From: Przewalskia tangutica
Taxonomy: Eukaryota; Streptophyta; Magnoliopsida; Solanales; Solanaceae
Assembly: GCA_029844215.1 (NCBI GenBank)
Contig: CM056723.1
Location: 84,064,790-84,128,789 of the forward strand
DNA length: 64,000 nucleotides
Reading direction: 5' to 3'
In this document: positions 53,878 through 64,000 of the stretch, one piece after another
Position numbering within the stretch: the stretch's first letter is position 1
Layout: the number at the start of each line of letters is the position of its first letter
Translations under genes and position numbers: made by a program
Notes under the pieces: model-generated
Databases searched by the model: none
What the model saw: the letters and a program-made list of their open reading frames with translations, nothing else
What the model was told of the DNA's origin: nothing

Positions 53878-56800
53878 CAGAACGCTGACCCGTTCGGGGC
53901 TTCGCAGTGCCTTATCCGGGCACCCTAGTGATACAATCATCGAGAAAACCATGAAAATAAAACTTAAACAAGAAACAGATATATGAACATAAAACAGGCA
54001 AACCCAACGGTTACCTTCCAATAACATAATTAATTGAACTCTTTCAAAACGAACAGTTTAATACCTTTTTACAAACCACACAACAAGATACTACGCACCT
54101 CTAAGATTTACAACAACTATGACGGACAGGGCCCGCCATACCTCGAATGTACAAGAACCTACAACTCGGGAACACATACCAAAAGATAAGCCTCCGAGAA
54201 ACGGAGCTTCCCAAAACGAATCGAGATCCTAAGAGCGAGGATCCACGGCCGATGTACCTATACTGCGGCATGAACGGCCCCAAGGAGGTCGATGCAACAG
54301 TACCAAGTATGTGAATCAGAAAAAATCAGAATGAAATCATACTAGTCTATAAAAAGCGGAGACATGTATGATAACCAAACTACGATTCACAACATAAAAG
54401 CGATCATGTCGATCAGGACTCACGCCCTCAAGTCATCACTCAAATATAACTATGGGTCTTACGCCCACAACATCAATCATGTTCGCATCATGGCCGCATG
54501 CCCCCGGAATTCTGCATCGGTGTAGACATGTCCATGATGCAACAATAATACAAATGCCCCATGGCCACATGCCCCCTGAATTCTAACTCGGTGTAGACAC
54601 GTCCATGTGACATCAACAATAATATCTTTGGGTGATCAACCTGCGCGCACGCCACATGCCCCCGGAATACTCCCTCGGTGTAGACATGTCCCTGTAACAA
54701 CAAAAACAATATATCGGGTAATCAACCCGCGTGGCCGCGATGCCCCGAATCGCGACGGTGTAGACATGTCCATGTGACATCAACAACAAGACAGTAATCA
54801 AAATGGAAACATACCCGTGGAATTCTCCATCACTGCCAGCACGTCCAAGTAAGTTCTCAACAAGTCGACCGGCCCTCTATCGAGAGACGCGGTAACACAG
54901 AAATACCACACTTGCACAACAAAGGCTATCATCACAAGCATAGGCAAGTTTCACAACAACAAGCATAGGCAAGTTTCACAACAACAAGCATAGGCAAGTT
55001 TCACACAACTCAAAGTACTTTCATTTTATGCCAAAGTCCGGGTTTTTAACCCCAAAGTACTACATACGTTAAGTTCTTTTAAAAGAGATCCATTACTTTT
55101 ATAAAAGTCACCCTATACCCATAGTATTAGAATGACCAACCCACATTCCTTTTCAAAATCAAGTAACAACATTTTTTTTCCTAAGTTCCAGTTTGCCTAG
55201 TTTCAATTACTCAAACTTCTCATTTTCAAATGCTCAAGTCACTTATTTTAGAAAGGTTTCATAACTCATAGTCTTAATCTCTTTTAAAACAATTGAGTAA
55301 CATATGTCATATATGTGAGTAGTTTATTCTTTGTTTATAACGATCTTATTACAGCAGCCATGATCTAGAAAATGTAATATCATTTTGTCTCATCTTAGCT
55401 TCTATGCAGATGGAGGTTTCTAATGGTTTTAATACAACACATCATTATTCAATACATTTTCCTTTATTAACGCTGCAATGGTGCTGCCGATACACATTCG
55501 ATTCGAAATCAAGAAAACATTATCCCATTAAAAACCAAGTACTCATTACTCACGAATGAGGTTTCACACAAACATCCACATTAAAACAAATAAGTTAAGT
55601 CTCTTATCTTATAAGATCAAGTCTCTTAACTTCTAACATCAGTAAACCATTTTCACCTACATAAGGTCGTTATAACTAACTTCCCATAAAGCTATTATAA
55701 CACCCTATGTTTTAAACCAACCAAATCACTTAGCACGTGACGTCTACCGTACTACATAGTTCACAACAATCATGCTAGAAAAGATAGGAAGAGGTTCACA
55801 TACCTCGCGACGATTTATCGACAATAAGCAAAACGCTCCAAGTACTTCAACCCGTCGGCTACTCCTTGCCAAGTAGATCACGCCACTCGTAGTACTCCAC
55901 TCTAAAATGGTCATAGTACTCTATCAAACCTTTCTTATCATCAAGACTTATACCAATAAAAAGCCCTCAAAATCTACGGAAATTTGTGCAAAGACTTCCC
56001 GCTTATACTCACTTTTCCATCTTTTACCAAGGCGAATAACCGTAATATATATACCATATATATATAAGGCGTAATAATTAAACAACATAAAGAAGGGGAT
56101 TACACGCCCAAACGGTAACGCGGTTTACTATCACGCCCATAACAACAATAAGTAAAAGAAGGGGATTACGCCAACCGTGCGGTTTACTATCACGCCTTCA
56201 TAACAATACAATAATTAAAAAGGGATCACACGCCCAAACTAACGCGATTGAAAAATCTTCCCTTAATGAAATGTAAATACAATCAATGTAAATACGATCC
56301 AAAGTAAATACGGTCCAAAGTAAATCTGATCCTTAAGTTGGGGTCCTTGGCAACTTTGTCCATTTTACTTATCCAATTTACTCATTAGTCATCCAACTTA
56401 TATTTCCATTCTTAATATAAGTTATAGTTACTTTGTTATTAGCTTCTTAGCAAGTAAGATACGTTTTTACCATTTTAATGGCAAACGACCAATCTTTTCT
56501 TTTAACAAGTTAACAAGATCCAACTCTTCCAAACTTACTCCATATATTATATAATCCATAATATACTTATAATATATGTATAACAACCAATTCACAAAGA
56601 GGTTTAAGTTCCACTACCTCAAATAGCCCAAAAATATCCAAGTTCTTAAAGTCGCTCCAAGCAAGTCTTAGCTCCAAATATTTACGTTCCAATCCGCTAC
56701 AAGCAACCCATAGAAGCTCCTAACCAACTTCTCTTCAAGATTCAACTCCAAAAAGTGAAGAACACTTAGGGTTTCAAGATGACAACTTTCGGCCAAGGCA

Positions 56801-57507
56801 TCCCTTCAAGGCTAGGGGTGTGAAATCTTTTCCAACTCTTGGTACACAATCTTCCTAACACCTTAGGGAAGAACACTTGAGAGTTTAAGAATTGTTGGAC
56901 AAATTTTGCTCAAGAAATGGGGGCAAAACCGAGAGCTCTAGGTCAAGGGAGAAGGGAGGGTTTTTCAAGTCTTCAAATGTCTAAGTGTGGAAGATTTCAT
57001 CAACAAAGGGTGCATATATAGGACAACCAAGGGATAGGATGAAGGCAAGTGTGTGGTTGAGATTGGGGACAAGTGTGGGTGGGACCCACAAGCCACTTGT
57101 CCACACAAAATATCTAGCAAGACTTGGCCACTTGTCTTGCCACTTGTCTAGCTAATTTCGGCCAAGGGCCACCTGGGGTGACACGTGTCGCCTCCTACTG
57201 GCCCAAAATATTTCATCTCCGAAAATATCCAATAATGGCCAAAATCTCAAAAACTAAGCTGGCCCTACAAACCGTAAATTTCACCGTGGGCCCACGTGAC
57301 CATTTCCGAAATAAAATTCCATAATTCTCAAATATTCTAAGAAGTCCGAATACCAAATCTGGGAATCCAATTCCCATTAACGAACCTTTTCTTCACAAAA
57401 ACCGGAAACTTTTCCGTGAAAAATCACATCTTTCTTTCTTTCCAAAATTTACGTGTAATCTCGCACGCACATCCTCACCTATATACCCGGAACTACGGGG
57501 TATAACA
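53878..57507 (-). repeat. 3' LTR of M2
   Basis: 3,630 bp, ending (on +) GGGTATAACA at 57507. The outer end reads CAGAACG where TGTAACG is expected, so the terminal TG is mutated or misread. It contains four ~70-85-bp 'cggtgtagacatgtcc' units (54490-54785), three 25-bp 'aagcataggcaagtttcaca' repeats near 54937-55010, 'ggggattac...ggtttactatcacgcc' repeats at 56090-56250, and ~20-bp 'gtaaatacgatccaa' repeats at 56270-56335. A palindrome lies at 57176-57192 and a TATA-like TATATA at 57015-57020. Confidence 0.85.
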
Positions 57508-58320
57508 TTCTTCCTCTAGAAACATTCGTCCGAATGTTCATTCTAAGTCTCCAAACGCACTTGTGTCGGTATAGTCTTCACTACTATACTTACAAACCGA
57601 TCACGCCACCAATGGCCGAATATAACATGTGCGCAAAACTCAAATCCAAGCCAACGAGGAATCATTTCTAATCTTACAACAGCTCCCACTAGCTTCAATT
57701 TACTCTAAGGCCATTCCCGCCTTCACGATCCGATCTGGTTGAACGATCCACGAACTCGACGATGGTTACCTAAACTTGGGCCTAGCACCCTCGTGACCTA
57801 CCACCGGCGGGACCACCTCGAACCGACCCACCTCAATATGGGCTGCGGGTTGACCCGCAAATGGCCCTCAACCCGACCCCTAACGCGCCAACTCTTGTTC
57901 CGATCCTAACAATCTTACTAATTCACGCCATGAAAGCTACCACTTCCATCTCACACTACCCATGTAATTATCCCACAATATTTCCCCGCATACCAAGTAC
58001 ATCGGCAAAGACCAACCGTAAAATCACCCACTCAAGACGGCCTCGCCTCTAAGGTCTCCACGTATAAAACTCTAAGGTTCACACTTTCCATGCTCCCACA
58101 CTTATCCTTCCAACTAACCATGTTTTCTAACTTACAAACAACACAACGCTATCCGTACATAGCACACAATAATAAGATCATCATATCGCGCAAACCAAAC
58201 TCTAGAGGGTTAAGGATATACACAAGCTACCGCTCCACTCTAATCATAGGCACGCCTGCAGGCATAAGCTATGAAGGCGATGAACCACCATCGATCCGTG
58301 GTGAGTCGTCGTAACATCCG
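57508..58320 (-). other. Non-coding 3' interior of M2
   Basis: Read on -, it runs from gag into the same non-coding tract as P1 (3906-4752), with a GCGGGTTGACCCGC dyad near 57847, stem AACATTCG/CGAATGTT at 57521-57538 and a purine run at 57508-57517 before the LTR. No coding sequence is recognised. Confidence 0.65.
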
Positions 58321-58322
58321 TG

Positions 58323-59492
58323 CTACCCTTGGTCGGACAGTTCCGCGAAAATGGCCCGCTGGCCAAAATAACAAGCTCCCCTGGCACCACGACACTCCCC
58401 GAAATGCGGTCTACCACATCGACCACACCGAGGTAGGGGTGACCGCATCTGGCCAACACCCTTACTTCCCTGGAAACCTGAACCCTTGGAGCCCTGACCT
58501 GCTCCCGAATACTCTGAAGGTTGTGGAGGACCACTCTGCACTGGCGGAGGTACAAAACTAGTATGCTGCTGAGGCGGTCCGCCTCGAAAGTCACCAAAGG
58601 ACCCTGTTGTTCTGGCCCTCTTCTGCTGATCTTGGTCATTCCGTCGACCTCTCCGTGCCTCACATCCCAGTGCATGAGCCTGCATGCGGGCAATGTCCAT
58701 GCCCGGCTGAAGAGCTACTCCTGAACATGCCTCTGACATGTAATCATCGAGCCCTGTAACATATCGGTGCACTCGATCCTCCATACTAGCTACCAACGCT
58801 GGGACGTACCGGGCCAATGAGTCGAACTCCACATTGTACTCCCGAACCGTACGCCCGCTCTGTCTAAGCATCAAATATCTGTCGGCGTGCCTCCTCATCT
58901 GCGGAGGCAAGAAGTGCGTGAGAACGCCCGAAAACTCATCCCATACTGCTGGAGGTGCATGCTCTCCCGAGAAAGCTCCATGAATCAAACCAATCGATCA
59001 TTGCGGTATCACGCGGCCGATGCGAACCAAAGGTCACGGACTCGGTCTCAAGCCTTGATCACCGCGTGATCCAGTAGCTGCCGGATGAACTCCTGCGGAT
59101 CATCCTCGTGCCTCGACCCATAAAACTCTGGCGGGCTACACTCGAGAAAGTCCCGTAGCCTCAAACTATCTGCCGGGGTGAACCATGGTGCTCTGAATGG
59201 GCCAGGCTGCTGCATCGGCCTATCTCATATCAGCCCGCGACCACGGCGGCAAGCTGGGCCATCTCCTTATAACCCATCTCCTCGCCCCCGGTGTGGGGCT
59301 GGAGGCTCAGTGCTGCGGTCTCGGCAGCCATTCTTTGCCGCTCTAACCTCTCTTTGGGCGGCGTCACAAAACCCGCCGCCTCAAGCACAACCTCGGGTAT
59401 TGTGCGGGCTGCGCCTCGCACTCCTCAGTATCTCACTAGCGGTTCCTCGGCTGTCTTGCCGCCCGAGCTCTGGTTGCCTTGCGCGGAGGCAT
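58323..59492 (-). pseudogene. M2 gag, the best-preserved capsid gene of the long-LTR family
   Basis: The start is the ATG whose first base is 59492 (MPPRKATRAR). The N-terminal third is frameshifted (59000-59492; GYKEMAQLAA and a P-rich tract are recognisable). From 58988 to 58323 one open frame of 221 codons remains: AVWDEFSGVLTHFLPPQMRR, the capsid core VREYNVEFDSLARYVP, ALVASMEDRVHRYVTGLDDY, a Gly/Pro/Gln-rich linker, and a partial zinc knuckle CGRCGRPHFGEC followed by a truncated ACYFGQ instead of a second full knuckle. The frame then passes into non-coding sequence with no protease. It could donate or share capsid function, but the frameshifts make this copy inactive. Confidence 0.85.
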
Positions 59493-59682
59493 AACTGGTA
59501 AAAACGAGATACGTCAGAGGGGTCCAACTTACAACACAGCTCTAAGGCACGATCTCGGAATGAGAAGAATGGAAACCAATCCTAAATGTCCTGCAGCCTC
59601 CTGATTATAGATGTGGTGCACAACACATCGATAATCAAGACTCTACTAGACACGATCTGTAGACACTTTCCGAGGATTAACT

Positions 59683-59694
59683 GCTCTGATACCA
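59683..59694 (-). other. Primer-binding site, M2
   Basis: GCTCTGATACCA on + is TGGTATCAGAGC on -, a perfect tRNA-iMet PBS, four bases inside the 5' LTR end at 59699. Confidence 0.92.
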
Positions 59695-59698
59695 CTTT

Positions 59699-62600
59699 TG
59701 TAACGACCCGTTCCGGGGCCCGTTACTGGTGCCTTATCCCGGGCACCCTAGTGATACAATCATCAGAGAAAACCAGCGGAAAATAAAACTTAAACAAGAA
59801 ACAGATATATGAACATAAAACAGGCCAACCCAACGGTTACCTTCCAATAACATAATAAATACAACTCTTTCAAAACGAACAGTTTAATCCCTTTTTACAA
59901 ACCCTGCCCACAACAGTACTACAGACCTCTAAGATTTACAACAACTATGACGGGACAGGGCCCCGCCATACCACTGACTGTACAAGAACCTACAACTCGA
60001 GAACACATACCAAAAGATAAGCCTCGGAGAAACTGAGCTTCCCAAAACGCTGGCGAGATCCTAAGAGCGAGGATCCACGGCCGATGTACCTCTACTGCGG
60101 CATGAACGGCCCGAAGGAGGTCGATCTGATAGGTACCAAGTATGTGAAAGCGTAAAAATCGTAATGAAATCATACTAGTCTATAAAAGCGGGAGACATGT
60201 ATGATAACCAAACTACAGATTCACAACATAAAAGCGATCATGTCCATCGGGGACTCACGCCTCAGTCATCACTCAAATATAACTATGGGTCTTACGCCCA
60301 CAACATCAATCATGTTCGCATCACGGCGCATGCCGGAATTCTGATCGGTGTAGACATGTCCATGATGCAACAATAATACCAATGCCCACGGCCACGTGCC
60401 GGAATTCTACCTCGGTGTGACACGCCCATGTGACATCAACAATAATATCGGGTGATCAACCTGCGCGTGGCCACATGCCCCGAATTCTACCTCGGTGTAG
60501 ACATGTCCATGTAACCACAATAACAATATATCGGGTAATCAACGGCGCGTGGCCGCGTGCCGGAATCTTTGCGTCGGTGTAGACATGTCCACGTGACATC
60601 AACAACAAAGCGGTAATCAAAATGGAAACATACGTGGAATTCTCCATCACCGCCAAAGACGTCCAAGTAAGTTCTCAACAAGTCGAGGCCTCTATCGAGA
60701 CGCGGTAACACGAAATACCACACTTGCACAAAGGCTATCATCACAAGCATAGGCAAGTTTCACAACAACAAGCATAGGCAAGTTTCACAACAACAAGCAT
60801 AGGCAAGTTTCACACAACTCAAAGTACTTTCATTTTATGCCAAAGTCGGGTTTTAACCCCAAAGTACTACATACGTTAAGTTCTTTTAAAGAGATCCATT
60901 ACTTTTATAAAAGTCACCCTATACCCATAGTATTAGAATGACCAACCCACATTCCTTTTCAAAATCAAGTAACAACATTCTTTTCCTAAGTTCGGTTTGC
61001 CTAGTTTCATTACTCAAACTTCTCATTTTCAAATGCTCAAGTCACTTATTTTAGAAAGGTTTCATAACTCATAGTCTTAATCTCTTTTAAAACAATTGAG
61101 TAACATATGTCATATATGTGAGTAGTTTATTCTTTGTTTATAACGATCTTATTACGTGACCATGATCTAGAAAATGTAATATCATTTTGTCTCATCTTAG
61201 CTTATGCGGATGGAGGTTTCTACTTGGTTTTAATACAACACATCATTATTCAATACATTTTCCTTTATTAACGCCGCAATGGTGCAGTCGATACACATTC
61301 GATTCCCAAATCAGAAAAACATTATCCCTTTAAAACCAAGTACTCATTACTCACGAATGAGGTTTCACACAAACATCCACATTAAAACAAATAAGTTAAG
61401 TCTCTTATCTTATAAGATCAAGTCTCTTAACTTCTAACATCAGTAAACCATTTTCACCTACATAAGGTCGTTATAACTAACTTCCCATAAAGCTATTATA
61501 ACACCCTATGTTTTAAACCAACCAAATCACTTAGCACATGTACGTTACCGTACTACATAGTTCACAACAATCATGCTAGAAAAGATAGGAAGAGGTTCAC
61601 ATACCTCGCGACGATTTATCGACAATAAGCAAAACGCTCCAAGTACTTCAACCCGTCGGCTACTCCTTAAGCCAAGTAGATCACGCCACTCGTAGTACTC
61701 CACTCCTAAAATGGTCATAGTACTCCTATCAAACCTTTCTTATCATTGAAGACTTATACCAATAAAAAGCCCTCAAAATCTACGGAAATTTGTAAAGACT
61801 TCCGTTTATACTCACTTTTCCATCTTTTACCAAGGCGAATAACGTAATATATATACCATATATATATATAAGGCGTAATAATTAAACAACATAAAGAAGG
61901 GGATTACACGCCCAAACGGTAACGCGGTTTACTATCACGCCTCCATAACACCAATAAGTAAAAGAAGGGGATTACGCGACGGCCGTGTAACGGTTTACTA
62001 TCACGCCTTCATAACAATACAATAATTAAAAAGGGATCACACGCCCAAGCGAACGCGATTGAAAAATCTTCCTTAACGAAATGTAAATACGATCCAATGT
62101 AAATACGATCCAAAGTAAATACGGTCCAAAGTAAATCTGATCCTTAAGTTGGGGTCCTTGGCGACTTTGTCCATTTTACTTATCCATTTACTCATTAGTC
62201 ATCCAACTTATATTTCCATTCTTAATATAAGTTATAGTTACTTGTTATTAGCTTCTTAAGTAAGATACGTTTTACCATTTTAATGGCAAACGACCAATCC
62301 TTTCTTTTAACAAGTTAACAAGATCCAACTCTTCCAAACTTACTCCATATATTATATAATCCATAATATACTTATAATATATGTATAACAACCAATTCAC
62401 AAAGAGGTTTAAGTTCCACTACCTCAAATAGCCCAAAAATATCCAAGTTCTTAAAGTCGCTCCAAGCAAGTCTTAGCTCCAAATCTTTACGTTCCAATCG
62501 CTACAAGCAACCCATAGAAGCTCCTAACCAACTTCTCTTCAAGATTCAACTCAAAGTGAAGAACACTTAGGGTTTCAAGATGACAACTTTCGGCCAAGGC

Positions 62601-63299
62601 ATCCCTTCAAGGCTAGGGGTGTGAAATCTTTTCCAACTCTTGGTACACAATCTTCCTAACACCTTGGGAAGAACACTTGAGAGTTTAAGAATTGTTGGAC
62701 AAATTTTGCTCAAGAAATGGGGGCAAACCGAGAGCTCTAGGTCAAGGAGAAGGAGGGTTTTCAAGTCTTCAAATGTCTAAGTGTGGAAGATTTCATCAAC
62801 AAAGGGTGCATATATAGGACAACCAAGGGATAGGATGAAGGCAAGTGTTTGGTTGAGATTGGGGACATGTGTGGGTGGGACCCACAAGCCACTTGTCCAC
62901 ACAAAATATCTTGCAAGACTTGGCCACTGCTTTGCCATGTCAGCTAATTTCGGCCAAGGGCCACCTAGAGGGTGACACGTGTCGCCTCTGCTAAATCCCA
63001 AAATATTTCATCTCGAAAATATCCAATAATGGCCAAAATCTCAAAAACTAAGCGGGCCCCAACCAGTAAATTTCACGTGGGCCCACGTGACCATTCAGGA
63101 AATAAAATTCCATAATTCTCAAATATTCTAAGAAGTCAGAATACCAAATCTGGGAATCCAATTCCCATTAACGAACCTTTTTCTTCACAAAAACGGAAAC
63201 TTTTCCGTGAAAAATCACATCTTTCTTTCTTTCCAAAATTTGCAGCCGTAATCTCGCGCACATCCTCACCTATATACCACGGAACTACGGGGTATAACA
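59699..63299 (-). repeat. 5' LTR of M2
   Basis: 3,601 bp: TGTAACGACCCG on + at 59699, ending GGGTATAACA at 63299. It has the same internal repeats as the 3' LTR (units at 60320-60610, 61905-62060 and 62085-62150), a palindrome near 62970-62986, and TATATA at 62811-62816. Differences from the 3' LTR are mostly losses or gains of one to four bases in C- or G-rich spots. Confidence 0.88.
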
Positions 63300-63865
63300 C
63301 CCGCGCCTCCTCATGCGTGGAGGCAAGAAGTGAGTGAGAAAGCCTCAGAACTCATCCCAGTAGGCGGGGGCGTGCTCTCCCGGGATAACTCTCACGAATC
63401 AAACCAATCGATCGCGGTATCACGCGCGGCCGTCACGAACAAAGATCACGGACTCGGTCTCCGACGCCCTGATCTCTCTCATAATCCTCTGAAGCTGACG
63501 GATGAACTCCTGAGGATCATCCTCGGCCTCGACAGTAAAACTACGGCGGGCTCTGACTCAGAAATCTCGTAGCCTCAAACTCTCGGCCTCGGGTGAACCA
63601 CGAATGCGATAGGCCAGGCTGGAACTGCGCATCCGGCTGTCCTCATGTCGCCACGATCTGGCCAATAGTGGGCCATCTCCTTGTACCCTAACTCCTCCGC
63701 CGGTGTGGGGCGGGAGGTGTGGGTGCTGTGGTCTCTTTGGGGCGGCGGCGTCATAGAACTCGCCGTCGAGGTATAGGCGGGCACGAGCCCTCGTAACTCT
63801 CGGTGTCCTACTAGCGGCTCCTCGTTGCCTTGCCCTCTGGGCCGGGTTGCCTTACGTGGAGGCAT
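63300..63865 (-). pseudogene. M1 gag, N-terminal half
   Basis: On -, the ATG at 63865 opens MPPRKATRPRGQGNEEPLVG, then PTPAEELGYKEMAHYW; in other frames it continues to THFLPPRMRR, where it stops against the M2 LTR end (63299). The continuation (ADRF...) is at 53877. Together they cover one gag without overlap beyond a few bases, which identifies the host of M2. Confidence 0.8.
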
Positions 63866-64000
63866 AAGCTATTCTGAAAGGAATACGTTAGAGGTCCAAC
63901 TTTAACACGACTCTAAAGCACGATCTCGAGTGAGAAGAATGAAACCAATCCTAAATATCTTATAGCCTCACGATTATTGGTGTGGTGCACAACACAGATA
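63866..64000 (-). other. Leader upstream of M1 gag (right edge)
   Basis: Collinear with the M2 leader (59493-59640): 'gagaagaatg.aaaccaatcctaaat' and 'ggtgtggtgcacaacac'. The PBS and the 5' LTR of M1 should lie just right of the window. Confidence 0.75.

Larger units (their letters stand above)
53878..63299 (-). mobile_element. Gag-only long-LTR element M2, nested in M1 gag
   Basis: The 9.4-kb element lies on the - strand: 5' LTR 59699-63299, PBS 59683-59694, gag 58323-59492, 3' non-coding interior 57508-58320, 3' LTR 53878-57507. The interior is only ~2.2 kb, has no trace of protease, RT or integrase, and matches P1 (2568-4752) including the gag-to-3' junction. The two LTRs are collinear along their length and look very similar. 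The host gag resumes on the far side, so M2 landed in M1. I cannot define a clean target duplication. TR-GAG elements are a known non-autonomous class of this structure. Confidence 0.82.

Overview
This window is eukaryotic plant nuclear DNA made almost entirely of retrotransposons. I find no cellular gene, tRNA, rRNA or bacterial-type feature. The plant assignment rests on three things: chromodomain-bearing Ty3/gypsy elements primed by initiator tRNA-Met (PBS TGGTATCAGAGC), plant L1-type LINEs whose ORF1 has a DUF4283-like domain and a CCHC knuckle, and very long LTRs (about 3.5-3.8 kb) with plant-style TATA boxes. A eudicot is likely. Anything narrower, such as Caryophyllales, would be a guess. 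The setting looks like heterochromatin.

Layout. Left arm (1-18446, + strand): a chain of long gypsy LTRs separated by decayed internal regions (LTR, inverted scrap, LTR, gag-only interior, LTR, second interior, LTR, short 3' remnant, LTR). Centre (18447-47261): LINE-1 copy A (18447-34713), split inside ORF2 by a 10.5-kb Tekay-like gypsy element (21647-32141, target duplication CAAAC); the 3' part of another long LTR (34714-36524); LINE copy B (36525-41822); and a divergent LTR-like host sequence holding a clean solo LTR (42319-46083, target duplication AAAGC). Right arm (47262-64000, - strand): a pol-bearing long-LTR gypsy element (M1) whose gag is split by a gag-only relative (M2, 53878-63299), with the gag N-terminal half reappearing at 63300-63865.

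The simplest reading is a nest of insertions: host LTR, then LINE B, then an LTR element in LINE B ORF1, then LINE A in that LTR, then the left-arm LTR chain in LINE A ORF1, and the Tekay element in LINE A ORF2. Most left-hand halves would lie outside the window. All coding regions carry stops or frameshifts. LINE B ORF2 is the best preserved: one frame of 1,119 codons with six premature stops.

Functionally, the gag-only elements (P1 and M2) look like non-autonomous partners of a pol-bearing relative such as M1. The Tekay element has nearly identical LTRs around a dead, partly replaced interior, so it too was probably moved in trans. Recurrent cis signals stand out: a stem-loop just upstream of every polypurine tract, a G-box-type palindrome about 155-210 bp upstream of the LTR TATA box, LTR minisatellites whose units carry a GTTGC/GCAAC dyad, and a TAATG stop-start overlap between LINE ORF1 and ORF2. 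Many small indels separate repeat copies, so some frameshifts may be assembly or basecalling errors.
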